A DNA stretch of 64,000 bases, taken from positions 34,694,001-34,758,000 of the forward strand of contig NC_072895.1 in the NCBI RefSeq assembly GCF_027943255.1, in the 5' to 3' direction. The DNA comes from Anastrepha obliqua (lineage: Eukaryota; Arthropoda; Insecta; Diptera; Tephritidae). Of this stretch, positions 10,961-22,199 are shown piece by piece; positions within the stretch are counted from its first letter, which is position 1; each line of letters starts with the position of its first letter. A program made the translations under genes and the position numbers. The notes beneath the pieces are model-generated. The model was not told where the DNA came from and made no database searches. It saw only the letters and a list, made by a program, of their open reading frames with translations.

Positions 10961-11359
10961 GAATTAAAATACAAAATAGCAAAAGATTTTTTTAGTGTGA
11001 AATGTAACCGTGACAACGAGCATAAACTTTAAATTATTTGATCGTTACTTTGCGAGATATCGATCGCTAAGCCACCTATCGAGAAAATAATGGATTCCTT
11101 TTTCTTCAAACTAATATTAGATATGACAGCTGATAAGTATTCTAGTAGTTGTGGAATTTGAGATGTCGTGTAAAATGTAAGTCTCAAGTGATTTAAAATT
11201 CGTGTTGATTTTTGATTTTTTTTTTTTGTTTGCTATATTATATTCATTTTTTCCCAAATAACGAATGATCGGCATTTCTTTATATGGAAGAAGACACCCA
11301 ATACCCAATATGAAAGTTGAGTACTCCAACGTTTATCTAAATTTATTGTACATAAACTT

Positions 11360-11530
11360 TTCCGACGAAGGTCTTTATTACTGGGCCCCAGGGCACAAAG
11401 TAATATAAGAAAATGAGAGAGCCGATGAGCTCGCTTAGGCAAGTTTTCACTTGCCCAGATTGAGCACGTCAAAAATATACCTATCACTCACCTTTCTGAA
11501 AACGGAAACTAGCTCTGGAAACGCAGTTGA
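11360..11530 (+). pseudogene. LINE RNase H fragment
   Basis: 'LYYWAPGHKVI' then, after a stop, 'ENERADELA' is the final His- and Asp-containing RNase H motif of a non-LTR retrotransposon. A short fragment, next to an oppositely oriented LINE end. Confidence 0.65.
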
Positions 11531-11544
11531 CATGGAAACAACCA

Positions 11545-12050
11545 TTAGATTAGATTAGATTAGATTAGATTTGTGGGGCGTTGGACAAGTCCAAGCACTC
11601 AATCAGGAGACCATTGTACTACACCCGGATAGATTTCAGTAGAAAATTTAGAGATAATAAAGATAAAAAGTGGGTGGTAAGATGGATAAATTAGTTTGAG
11701 GTCACACTTCCACAAATCTCTTGGATTCATTGATGAATCTTAAGAGATCCAGAAGAGGAAGAATATGTACTTTTTCCATACTCAGTTTTAAGAGAAAGGT
11801 CGCTATTTTCCTGTTTGGTTCTTTCACAAAGCCCTTGGCAACTCTGGGTAGACCTTATGAAGTCGTCAATCCATAGTTGAATCGATGCGGGATTAACACC
11901 TAGAAAGGGTTTAGGGCCTAGTGGCATAATTGCAGAGCCTTCATTAGCCAATTTATCAGCTAACTCGTTCCCTGTAATACCACAGACACCCGATTGTTCA
12001 CTGGCATCGAGAACAGTGTGTACCACTCCGACAATGGGTGGTATATCTGA
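11545..12050 (-). pseudogene. LINE RNase H and 3' end, minus strand, with (AATCT)n tail
   Basis: The minus-strand frame 12026-11727 has 'GITGNELADKLANEGSAIMP', the last RNase H motif, followed by a typical LINE tail segment. The 3' end runs into about five copies of AATCT (plus strand TAGAT, 11545-11571), probably the repeat tail of the retrotransposon. Confidence 0.8.
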
Positions 12051-12079
12051 CAGTGGCCAGTGTTTTCTTCATTTCCCGG

Positions 12080-12475
12080 GAACAACCATACAAAAACGTT
12101 AAGGACTTGGAATACGAAAACTGCAAACTTTATTTTATCACTCTCTAGAAGAGACTACAAAATATTGGTTGGAGTACTCTGATGGCACACTGCCTCACCT
12201 CACATTACGCAGCCACAATGGGATTAGTCCAGAGCGATGTGTGTAGCGAAGTGAATGCTTTGGGTACTTTTCCACTGCAGGACTCGACAAATGTGCCTAG
12301 GATCAACATATATTTCATCCTTGAGGAATATTGCTGACAAAAGGCTGAACGGCTTATTAAAACTCGTGAAGACGTGCATTAAGAATTGTATGAAATAATA
12401 TCTTCGACTCCAAATACATGGCACTGGCAAAGTGAGATCTTTGTACAGATCAGCCAGCACTACCTACAACAAGCT
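12080..12475 (+). pseudogene. LINE 3' end, plus strand
   Basis: 'SRRDYKILVGVLTAHCLTSH' and 'AATMGLVQSDVC', later 'RNIADKRLNGLLKLVKTCIK', is the post-RNase H tail of the same broad LINE group as the minus-strand copy just upstream. The two copies face each other tail to head with about 30 bp between them. Confidence 0.75.
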
Positions 12476-12499
12476 TTCCAATGAAAATTAAAATAAAAA

Positions 12500-13545
12500 A
12501 TAAGAAAACTTCTGGTAATAGTTGTGTAAATGATGGTTAAAAATTGCATGCCCTTCGTGTTGCTTTGCGTGAAAAGTAATATACTGCGGAATTTACATTT
12601 TCATCCCACTGTGCTGCTTCTTCGGCTGGCTGAATCTTAAGTCACAGTCACCATTGAACTAAAGTGCCCACATAAAATGGACACTAGTTGAACAGCAACA
12701 AGAGCGAATATTGCTGAGACATCCAGCAGCCAACAGCCAGCAGCAAGCAGCCAACGGCCGACCATCGATTTATAAGTCGGCAAAATATATTCAAAACAGA
12801 TATATTGACAGTATCCCTTAAATCTTGCAAAAGGAGGGTAGAAAAGGAAGAAGCGAAAACGCTACTCGCAAATATGCTACCACACCACGGCGGCACTGTC
12901 GCATCGCCTCCTGTCATGCTCGCCGCTGCTGCGACAATATTACCCCACAACTTCATGCATAAGAGGATAGAAGGACTGCTATAGCGGAGTTTTATGGTGA
13001 CAGTGCCGGTTTGGACGATGTACAAGTATTCTAAGCGGTGGAGGCGGCCGTGCCGGCAGAGGTGCGGCGGTTGTTTTGTGGCTATGAATGTGGATGTGGC
13101 CCATGAATTTCATTCTTCGGTAGACATAAATGTAAATTGGGCGCGTGCAGCTATTGTATTATCAAAGAAGGCCGCGTCGCTGCCCCACTGCATGCCGACG
13201 GCAGTCAGACAAGCAGGCAAAGAAGTCAGCAGCCAGACAACCAACAGCCAACAGCCAACAGACGGACGGCCAACGGTCACACACAAAGTTACACACACCG
13301 AGCGTCGAGCAGGCAGCGGGCTGTGAGCTACGATATCATAAGCGGCTGAATAGCCAAGTCTTTTAGAAGATGCGACATATCGACACATTTCGAAGTAATT
13401 CGCCTTCCAAGAATTTGGCAAATAAAATATATTCCACTCCAGTTTAGCAGTTCGGCAGCTCGACAACCAGCAGTAGCCAGTTGAACGTGGAACAGTAGAG
13501 GATCAACTGCAATTGCGAATGCAGCTACGCTTAAATTTCACTCAC
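12500..13545. other. Non-coding, CAG/CCA-rich region
   Basis: Higher GC than its surroundings, with clusters of CAGCCAACAGCC-type words at 12720-12760 and 13210-13275. Several open frames overlap but none resembles a protein I know and they exist because of the skewed composition. It may be regulatory DNA of Sox15 or unique intergenic DNA. Confidence 0.4.
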
Positions 13546-13720
13546 CTTTATTCTGGCCCCTTGAAGCGGCAAGCCAGATGTCTGCGGGGAAAATGTTCTG
13601 CTCCATTTATCTCTGTTTGATTTTCCCTTTCACAAAAAAAACAACAACAAATAAGTACACAAAAACAAAAACAATGGCGTTTATTTAAGCGCAATTTAAA
13701 TGTGTGTACACACACACTTA
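13546..13720 (-). other. Candidate non-coding 5' exon (Sox15?) ending in a strong splice donor
   Basis: On the minus strand, AGAATAAAG|GTGAGTGA (GT at 13545-13544) is a near-consensus donor. If joined to the acceptor at 8229-8228, the reading frame of Sox15 meets a TAA just before the junction, so the exon would be 5' UTR and the ATG at 8205 the start. The 5' boundary is not visible; the given end is arbitrary. No transcript evidence. Confidence 0.2.
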
Positions 13721-14845
13721 TGAATTTAATGTGCACGTATGTATGTGCATGCATATCGGTGGGGATATAAATATAGGTTTATTTACTTTTAGGCATAGCA
13801 GAGCCGAAAGAAATGCATAAGCTTAGCCATCAATTAGCCTAATTGAATTTTTCACAGCAGCACCGCATTTTGACCTTCTTCGATGGTTTACTTATAAATC
13901 TCCTAAAGCGGCGAACTATTTTGTGCTTCCACCGGCAGACCTTCGTACAGCGCACCAAAGGCCCGGCAACGCGACATTCGCGATGACACTCGCTATGCGG
14001 TGCAAGGGGACAGCTGAGACAGGATAATTTATTATGGCCGACTTGCTTAGGCAACTGTAATATTCTGCTACCTTTCAAGAAATGCCTCGGTCGCGCCATT
14101 CTTCTGCCGCTTTTGGTAGGATTCTGAACTGGGTACGAAAGCACCCTTTAGTCTATGCTAAATATGTTCATACACATGTACATACATATATATGTATTTA
14201 TATATGCATACAAGTAGATAGGTTTTTATGCACAAATATTAGGTTTGATCACTTTGCATGGAAGAGAAATTGCAGAGATTTGAGTAACTGTAGGAATCCG
14301 ATGTATTCAGTGCCTGGTGTATTAAGGGACAGCATAAAAAAATTCAAATTTAAGAAAAGTAAGTTAGAGGTCTGCATAATTATAGAAAACAGAACAAAAC
14401 ACATTATAAAATTAATAATAAAAAAAAATTAAAAAAAATTTGAATAAAAAAAATAAGTAATAATTCATTATGCTCCACATTTTTCCCCCAAAATGAAGCG
14501 CTGTTGTGGACAAACTTTTTTTTGCACTAGAAAATACTGCCAAATTGATACACGGGACTGCCGCGTGCTTGGTGTATATACCGAATTTTTTATAGTTTTT
14601 CCTTATTGATTACCAAGAATCTCGTTTTGCATTGTCGAAAATTATGTTTTGGTACGAATATATAAGTACAGTCAGCGCCAAAAGAAAGTGTACACCACAT
14701 ATTGACAAGTTTTTACTTTTAATTCCAATTATTGTTTTAGAAAACTATGGTTTATACAACAAAAAACCATATAACGCAGTTTCAAACTTTGTAAAAAATT
14801 TATAAAAATTCTTAGGGAACGTGGGAGCGAGAGAGATACTATGTT
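13721..14845. other. Non-coding AT-rich stretch
   Basis: TATG/CATA microsatellite words at 13735-13760 and 14165-14210 and A-rich tracts near 14410-14450. A possible isolated Tc1-like terminus ('cagtcagcgccaaaagaaag') is at about 14670. No gene recognised. Confidence 0.4.
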
Positions 14846-14849
14846 CACA

Positions 14850-15545
14850 TTTTTTTCCGATAGTCAAGCTGCGCTCAAGCCTCTGACTATGCCATGGGGC
14901 AGATCCAGATTGGTCAACTCCTGGAGATCAAATCTCTTAGGTGTTCAAGTAACATTTCTATGATCTGGATTCTAAGACATAGGAACATAGAGGGAAATGA
15001 AATTGCTGGTGATTTAACCAGGGAGAGGATTGAATTGGTCTACCCGTCCATCGGCATCTCCTGATTGTTGTTAAAGGGAAATTGCACAACTTATTTCTCA
15101 GAAAAGCACAGAAAAAATAGAGTTCAATTTCTTCATGTGCTATTTCGAAAGCCCTTTGGCCCCAGTACAATAGACGGAGGACTCAAAAAGTTTTGGGGGT
15201 AACTGCGCTTACTGATCATTGGACGATCGGCACACACGCGGAAAAGTTAAGGTTACCATTTAGCCCTCATTGCAGAAGCTGTGGGGTCCTTTAAGAGAAG
15301 GAGACTGTTGAGCACTTTCTCTGTAAATGTCCGAGTTTGGCAGCTAGACGATTATGGTCTGGGTGTTCCTTTCTTCGAAAGCCCCTGGCAGTGCGCCAAT
15401 CTACATTCAATCAATTTTCTCCATTATTTCAACAGCTCTGGTTGGTTGTGGATATCTGCCCTGTTGGAGGTCTCATAACGGTATCAAAACGACGTTTTAG
15501 TGCTATTTAGTGAGTGGCAGACTGGTAACTCAACCATTTCATCTC
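14850..15545 (+). pseudogene. LINE RNase H domain and 3' end
   Basis: 'FFSDSQAALKPLTMPWGRSR' and 'RLVNSWRSNLLGVQVTF' are RNase H motifs; further on 'TDHWTIGTHAEKLRLPFSPH', 'CRSCG' and 'EKETVEHFLCKCPSLAARRL' form the Cys-rich tail. Frameshifts near 15050, 15290 and 15330. Closely related to the copy at 54540-54950. Confidence 0.8.
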
Positions 15546-15549
15546 CTAC

Positions 15550-16375
15550 CTACCCTGAAAGTGGTCAGTATTTTTTTATATTGCGTCTCGCACAACCCCA
15601 ACCAAGATAATATTCATTATCTATTGGTAAAAGCTGATGATATTTCACGCCATTACAATCGAAGCGAAATCTTCATATTGATCGAACTCGATGGGGTTTT
15701 TTCAGTCTTGTCTCTTTCATTGGAATGGTCTGTTTTTGGTAATCATATAGCCATATTTCTTCACCAGTTATGTCCCTTTCGAGCAAATTAATATCGTCGT
15801 TGACGTAATCCAAAACCTCCTGAGCAGAGCTGTCGCATGACAGTCAAAGGAACAACAATTTCCGAACAAAAATTACCAAGCACACTAAAATACTTCCGAC
15901 CTTCCTTTCGGCCAAAAACAGCAAGAATCAAAGGTTGATAAAACTGAAATTAAATTGATGAAGCCTTTTCAAGCCTCGAAATCTTCTGAAAAAATTGACC
16001 TTACTACGAAATTTTTTATACATTGCGCTTTCATTCTCAGGTGATTGCATCATAAGATAATCCCGAAATTTAATTGTATGCGTCACATGCCCAAAAATGT
16101 GTGCCTATTAGCAGTAAAGAGATATCAAATTTCGATTGCCAAATTCAAAGGGTGGGTCGGCCTCAAAGTATGGAAAAAGAATTATCCCAATACAAATCTG
16201 TCAAATCCACCAATGCAAACAAATTCTCAGTTTTGGTGGAAAAATTCAAAACGCAGTCCAAGTTATATAAGAAACTCTATTATGATGAGTTTGTAAGGTA
16301 TAGGGTGGACCATGTAAAATTTGCTTTTTGAATCGGCTATAAAAAAAAAAACTAATCAATATTTTTTTAAACTTT
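15550..16375. other. Unassigned non-coding stretch
   Basis: Open frames at 15510-15791 and 16045-16331 have no recognisable motif. The 3' end borders a mariner terminus. Confidence 0.35.
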
Positions 16376-16379
16376 TTTT

Positions 16380-17210
16380 TTTAGTTTGAAGATTGAACAT
16401 TGTCATTTACGAATGAAAAATAATATCGTTCAAATGACTGCCACGACTGGCTTTACAGTAGGCCATTCGATCAACCCAATTTTTAAGCACATTTTCGATT
16501 GTTTGGGCTCCAATTTCATGAATTGCAACTTCGATTTCGTGTTTTAAAACATCAATCGTCTCTGGATGGTTCACATAGCATTTGTCCTTAACGGCTCCCC
16601 ACAAAAAATAGTCCAATGGGCTTAAATCACAGCTCCGAGGCGGCCAATTGATATCGGAATTTCGGCTGATTATTCGGTTCTCAAAAACGGTAGCCAAAAG
16701 TTCGAGTGTAACTTTGGCAGTGTGACAAGTTACACCGTCCTGTTGAAACTAAATGTCGTCCATGTCATCCTCTTCAATTTCTGGAAACAAAAACTCGTTG
16801 AGTATGTCACGGTAACGCTCGCCATTTACTGTAACCGCGGCTCCTCGCTCATTTTCGAAAAAAAAAATGGCCCGATGATGCCGCCAGACCAAAAACCGCA
16901 CCAAACAGTGACTCGTTGTGGATGCATTTGCTTCTCTACAGTAACGTGTGGATTTTCTGAGCCCCAAATCCGACAATTTTGCTTATTGAAGTAGCCACCG
17001 ATGTGAAAATCAGAAAAGAAGAAGAAGACTCACCACTTTGGAAATAGGTTTTCAATATTTCCCAATTTTGTTCAAGCGTATAGCGTCTCATTTCGTAAAT
17101 GTCAAACCTTTAAGTAAATTATGAACACATTTGACATGTCATTTGTGTTACCATTCTCAAAAAAATAGGTGGTTCAAAAAGCAAGCGCTATATGGCGTTA
17201 CAATGAGAGC
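16380..17210 (-). pseudogene. mariner-like transposase, minus strand
   Basis: Minus-strand order: '[19 protein letters not shown]' (16976-16749 frame), a break with short loss, then 'WPPRSCDLSPLDYFLWGAVK' and the C-terminus 'ASRGSHLNDIIFHS' ending at about 16407. Between 16990 and 17040 the sequence has a small GAAGAAGAAGA insertion and lacks the 'SDEAHFHIGGYVNKQ' stretch kept in the sister copy at 25384-26100. 5' flank (17100-17200) is shared with that copy. Confidence 0.85.
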
Positions 17211-17214
17211 CAAT

Positions 17215-20200
17215 TAGCGGCATTATCCCAAATATTCATTTGTTATTTCTTACCTTTCATTTGTTGTTGTATGGCAAGGGGAATATTTTTTTGATCGTCC
17301 GGATTGCTCAAAATAGTCCGAAAAGCGTCTCTTTTGTCAATCGTCGGGGAATTGAAAGTGACACTGAGAAAGTTATTTGCGATTCGTACCTGCCCAAACA
17401 CACTCTTATTTTTTTATAGCTATTTGAAGTTTTGTTTCAGATACGAAGGTAGGTTGTTTTGTGTTCTCCTGCTTCCAAGAATGATAAATTACAAGATTGT
17501 CACATCCGTCAAAATATTGTATTTCTTGGACAAACAAGAAAGAGGTGTAGACAACAATTAACACATTGACTGCCAAGGCACTTTCAGCAAATAAGATGCT
17601 CTGGGGCCACAGCATCAGAGACGTCAAAATTGGAATTTAGGGTAGTGCTGGTAATATTTTCTGCTTAGAAACAGGTAGTTTTTAACTCATTAGTATATCA
17701 CACACATATGTTCGACGTGGCGCCTACCGACTTTTTTTAACTTACAACAACTTACATACGCCATACAAGCTCTACTTCGTTTTGCAAAAACAAAACAATT
17801 GGGAGTATGTTGTTTTTGCAAACAAACACCAAACAACGTTATATGACGACAATGTATTTTGATGTTTGAATCCGTTATTTTTGCAAACAGAAACAAGTCA
17901 AAGCTTATTACATGCTGTTAAACTTTCGCTGATTATTGATGCCTATTAACCGAAAAAATTGGTGTAAAATTAATGTTAGTCGAATCGACTAAGAATTAGC
18001 ATTTGCGCACAATAAATAGCATTCGTTCTCTATGGTTAAAAGAGCAATCGATTGTCCGCTCTTATTGAAAATTATTACTTTTATTGCTTCTTTTAGTACC
18101 TTAAGTACCTTCTACTCAGATAAGGTTTAGATTAATTATGTGAGAATGTCCTTTTGGTTCGTGAATTTAATGAGATCTCTAATTCTGTCTTGTTAGATTT
18201 CCCTTGAGTGTTGCATATTATAGGGGTCTGAAAACAATTGACGTATTTGAATCAAAGGTTGAAAGATGGGAATGACGTGGCATAGGACAATAGTCACAGC
18301 ACTTTTAAGATATTTTAATATAGCACATAAACAAACGCCTTCAAACATTTGTCAACAAATGCCTTCAAATTATATGAAGCATTTTGTGACCAAGAACCAT
18401 TTCCAATGTTGACCTTCTTTCGCTTACTGATAGCTGCCCAATTAATCTTGAAATTATAAGACGAAAATGAAACAGTTTTGGACATACTTTCCGTAGAGAA
18501 GACAAAAATGTTGTCAACATGACTTTTTAATGGAACCCACAAGGAAGCCGGCGTAGAGCGCGCCCCGACAAACTTGCGTGCGCACAATCCTAAATGATAG
18601 CTCTACCACCGCCTCCTGCAACGAAGTGAGACATATGTATAGCGGCTGATAGAATCGTTGGAAAGCCTTTGTTTCCGCCGGATGATCCGACTAGGAGCGA
18701 TAATACGTGCAGAGATATGTTTTTATATTTTCCGTAAAACTGTATATTATTAATGAAAAAAAATAAACAAAACCGGAAACCTTATATGTAGATATGTCAA
18801 GCCAAGAATGATAGAAACAAGATTGCACCCATCAGAGAGTACGTGATGCCACATTAACTGAGTTTTGCAGTGTTGCCAACCATTTGCTCTTCGCAATAAA
18901 TTTATAATAAAATATTTAAGTTTGGTGTTTGTTTCTTTTTTTTTTTATTTTAAAGCTACCGAAACTGTAAGTTAAAACAAAAAACTGCACAATTAAATAA
19001 AAGAAGGTTAAAAAAGGTCACTATGAGAAGATTTAGTGCTAATGAAAATTTTTTGATTCTTATAAAAATTTATATTTTTAAAGTGGAAATATAATGTTTT
19101 GCTCCTTTTAAGGTTATGCAGGAATTTAAATCTTATTCTCTCAACTCTTTTTAACATTGAAAACCTTTTTACACATTTTAAAAAGCGTTTGAATTTACTG
19201 AATGCGAATTAAAACCATTGAAGTATAATCGTTTCTTCCAGTCCTAAATCCTTAGTGAGACATAGGGCATCAAGAGCTGTATTCATAGTTAAAATAAGCA
19301 ACCAAATACCAGAAAATACTGAAGAAACCATAACGGCATTTTTCCAAAAAGAGTACCTTATCTTGTTACATAACCTCAAATATAGCAAAAAAGTCGTTCT
19401 CTTAACTAAAAACACATAATTAAAAAAAAGGCGCATTTGAAAGACAATTTGTCACGCATACAAAGCTCTTTTATTAATTAATAAAAATTTGATATTTTAT
19501 TTTCGCATTTTAGTGCGTTTTTATATGCAAAGCTAGGCAACACTACAGTAGTGAGAGAGAGAGAGAGAGAGATTTGACTGCTAGAAGAAGAAGAACACCA
19601 ACAATAACCGCAATCGGGGGCAATGCGACCAGATGTTAAAAAAAGTAAAACTAAATAAAACTGAGTGAATTATTAAACTAATATTTAAATAATGTATATT
19701 TTACAAAATTATAAACATTACATTTTAATTAGAACAGGCTAGAAAAATGTCATGAAGAAAGAACTAAAACTCGAGACTAAATAATAAAAAAATGCTAAAT
19801 CAAGTTACGAAAATTGTAATCTGGCCATACTGGTGCTAATATAGTATGACGTCACTCATTGTCAAATACGCTGAGAGCAAAGTAACGGCACCACGATAGG
19901 CGCCATCTCATTATACTTTCCATCATGATGTCAAGCAATAATATAGTATTGTTTGAGCGAAACAATGGTGCTATACATTGTAGTAGGAAAACTACTTGTT
20001 AGAAAAACTCTTGTGAAATTATGGAAAGTAAAAAGATGAGGAGCCAAGAAAAGCAAAATGTAAGAAGTAGGCTACGAAAAAAATTAAACGACGTCTGGTA
20101 AATAAATATTGTGGAGCATACTTTGGATGACTGGAATTGTGATGATTGAAAGAAAAGTGCGCGTCGGTAATGAAGTGAAGTACAGAACAGTGTTAGCCAC

Positions 20201-20680
20201 CGACGAATCGTTACATATCGAGAATGGAAGATTCGACCCATGTAAGTGTGCAATACAATTTTTTATTTTTTCCTATACTAACACCAATTAACATAGCGAG
20301 TGCTTATATTGAAAATGATGTTCGCAATTTTTTAAGAGAGCGAAGAAACTGTTTTCACTGTTATTTTAAAAAGCGAGAACTATGGGGACTTTGTTTATCA
20401 TAAATTTTGCTGACATGAGTTTTTGCAGAATAATGAAAAGATCAGTTCTTTGGATGTAGATTTTATTTTATGCCTAAATTTGAATACAGAAATTATATTA
20501 ACTATGAAACAAAGAAAGATTAAATTTTTTTTCTTACATTGCCTTTAAAATTAAAACCTAGAGTTCAGCTCTAAAAAAATTAAAATGCTGCTAAATAGGC
20601 GTGTATCCCTTTTGTAATACGCGTTGTGCAATTTGTTAATTTTATAATAAATTTAGGAAGCTTATGTTGTTTTTGGAAAA
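17215..20680. other. Long non-coding stretch
   Basis: About 3.5 kb, AT-rich, with no recognisable gene or transposon on either strand. Contains an inverted repeat TTTGCAAAAACA...TGTTTTTGCAAA at about 17780-17822 (possible hairpin) and a (GA)n run at about 19552-19573. Confidence 0.45.
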
Positions 20681-20689
20681 TGAGTTCCG

Positions 20690-21010
20690 CGCATGTACAC
20701 ACTCTAAGATATTCGGAAGAACTAGCCCACCTTGGATCTTACAAGGGGACAATGACCCCAAGTATCGAAGCCGAAGATGTACATATATAGTGGAAACAGG
20801 AAAATAGGATTGATACGATGGATTGGCCTTCACAGCCGACTGATGCAAACTCTATTGAAAATGTTTGGGCAATAGTTAAGCAAACATTAAAGGGAAAACA
20901 AATATGGGTGCTCAAACATTTAGGCAATTTCGCCTGATTTGGAGTTGATTACTTCCACAACGTGCGCAGGAATTAGCGTAAAGTACGACTCAAGATGTGT
21001 AGCCATTTTC
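20690..21010 (+). pseudogene. Tc1-like transposase, C-terminal fragment
   Basis: Frame-shifted reading gives 'WILQGDNDPKYRSRRC' (second catalytic Asp block), then 'MDWPSQPTDANSIENVWAIV' (third catalytic Glu block, usually SPDxNPIExxW) and 'KQTLKGKQIWVLKHL'. No terminal repeats seen. Confidence 0.8.
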
Positions 21011-21479
21011 GCTATGCATTTTATTGAATATATTGCGTATTATAAATATTCCCAATGCACTTTGTTTGAATTTTTTTTCTTGTTCACTCCTCTCGGTAGC
21101 ATATGGCCTCGACAAGACTTGTCTTGCATTGGTTTCATTAATCTATTTGATTCTGACAGGGTAGGTGATTAGGAATAACGCCTTCTTATTGCTTGCAGCG
21201 CCATCTGTGTTACACATTTTTCTGGCAGAAGGGTCGCACAGATGGTTGGGCACTTCGCTAAATTTGGTGTGTCTGCGCTATTACCGCGATTGCCCGCTTC
21301 CTCTTGCTGGCTCCACTGATGCAATGTATAACTGTTTGTTTTTGCTTGTTTTAGCAGCCACAATGCAAATAATGCGCTGACTATTGTAAGGATTGAAAGG
21401 ATCAGTTTTTGGGTTTGAGGAATGATATTTGTTTTTTTTTAGAAACAGGGAAAGTAGGTAAATTTGGAAAAGTGCGAGG

Positions 21480-21545
21480 ACCGTGCTTTACGTGGGATTC
21501 GAACCCACAACCTACCTCTGGGCCTTTGTTAGGCATTCTGTATAT
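21480..21545 (-). repeat. tRNA-like T-arm relic
   Basis: GTGGGTTCGAATCCCAC on the minus strand (21508-21492) is a perfect 5 bp stem with the 7 nt TTCGAAT loop of a tRNA T-arm. A matching acceptor stem is not found, so it is a truncated tRNA or tRNA-derived repeat, not an intact tRNA gene. Confidence 0.4.
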
Positions 21546-21649
21546 GGATTGGGATTGGTTTGGAATGTATGTACTTCGAATACTTCTGAATTCGTGTTGG
21601 CAAATTCTTCTAATTACACTGGATCACAAATTTCAACTTTTTTTCTGCA

Positions 21650-22166
21650 CCAGAGACGCCGTTATGAAATTCCTATGTAAAATCACCGTCTGATTCCGAA
21701 AATCAAAGTTATTTTTTATTCTATGGTAACGTTTTTGAGATATTTACGAATTACCGTTATTTCAAAAAAACAAAAAATTGGGCCCACTTAATCATATATA
21801 TCTCGAAAACGAATTGAGCGATTCCAAAACCGTTTAAAGCTTTTAAAAGGTAATAAAATTTCCTATAAACTGTGTGTAAAACACTTTTTGCTAGGCCCTG
21901 CAGATTCAAAGATAACGAACTATCATAACGGATTTTTTAAATTTTTTTAGTAAAAATATAAAAAAATTTGTACTTTGAGAGAAAGGATCTCGAAAACTTT
22001 TTACTTTTTCGTGTATTTTTTATTTTCACTCTAAGCTCTGTTTTATTACAAAAAAAATAAACTTTGATTAAACAAAATCGATGAACTAATACAAAAGTTA
22101 CAAGCATTCAAGTAAATATATCCATATAGTAAAACTTAAGTACCCTACAAATAGTAGCATATGTAC
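21650..22166 (+). repeat. Left 517 bp terminal inverted repeat
   Basis: Pairs with 23928-24444. It is AT-rich with runs such as 'ctcgaaaactttttactttt'. Confidence 0.92.
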
Positions 22167-22199
22167 ATATGATTCTTAAACTATCTATTTAGGCGACAT

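Noticed and set aside
13110..13466. 118-codon frame with overlapping frames on the other strand
   Set aside because: Composition-driven by CAG/CCA words; no Sox or other recognisable motif and no splice pattern that would link it to Sox15 coding sequence.
21480..21560. A functional tRNA gene
   Set aside because: Only the T-arm is present; the acceptor and D arms cannot be paired at the right distance.
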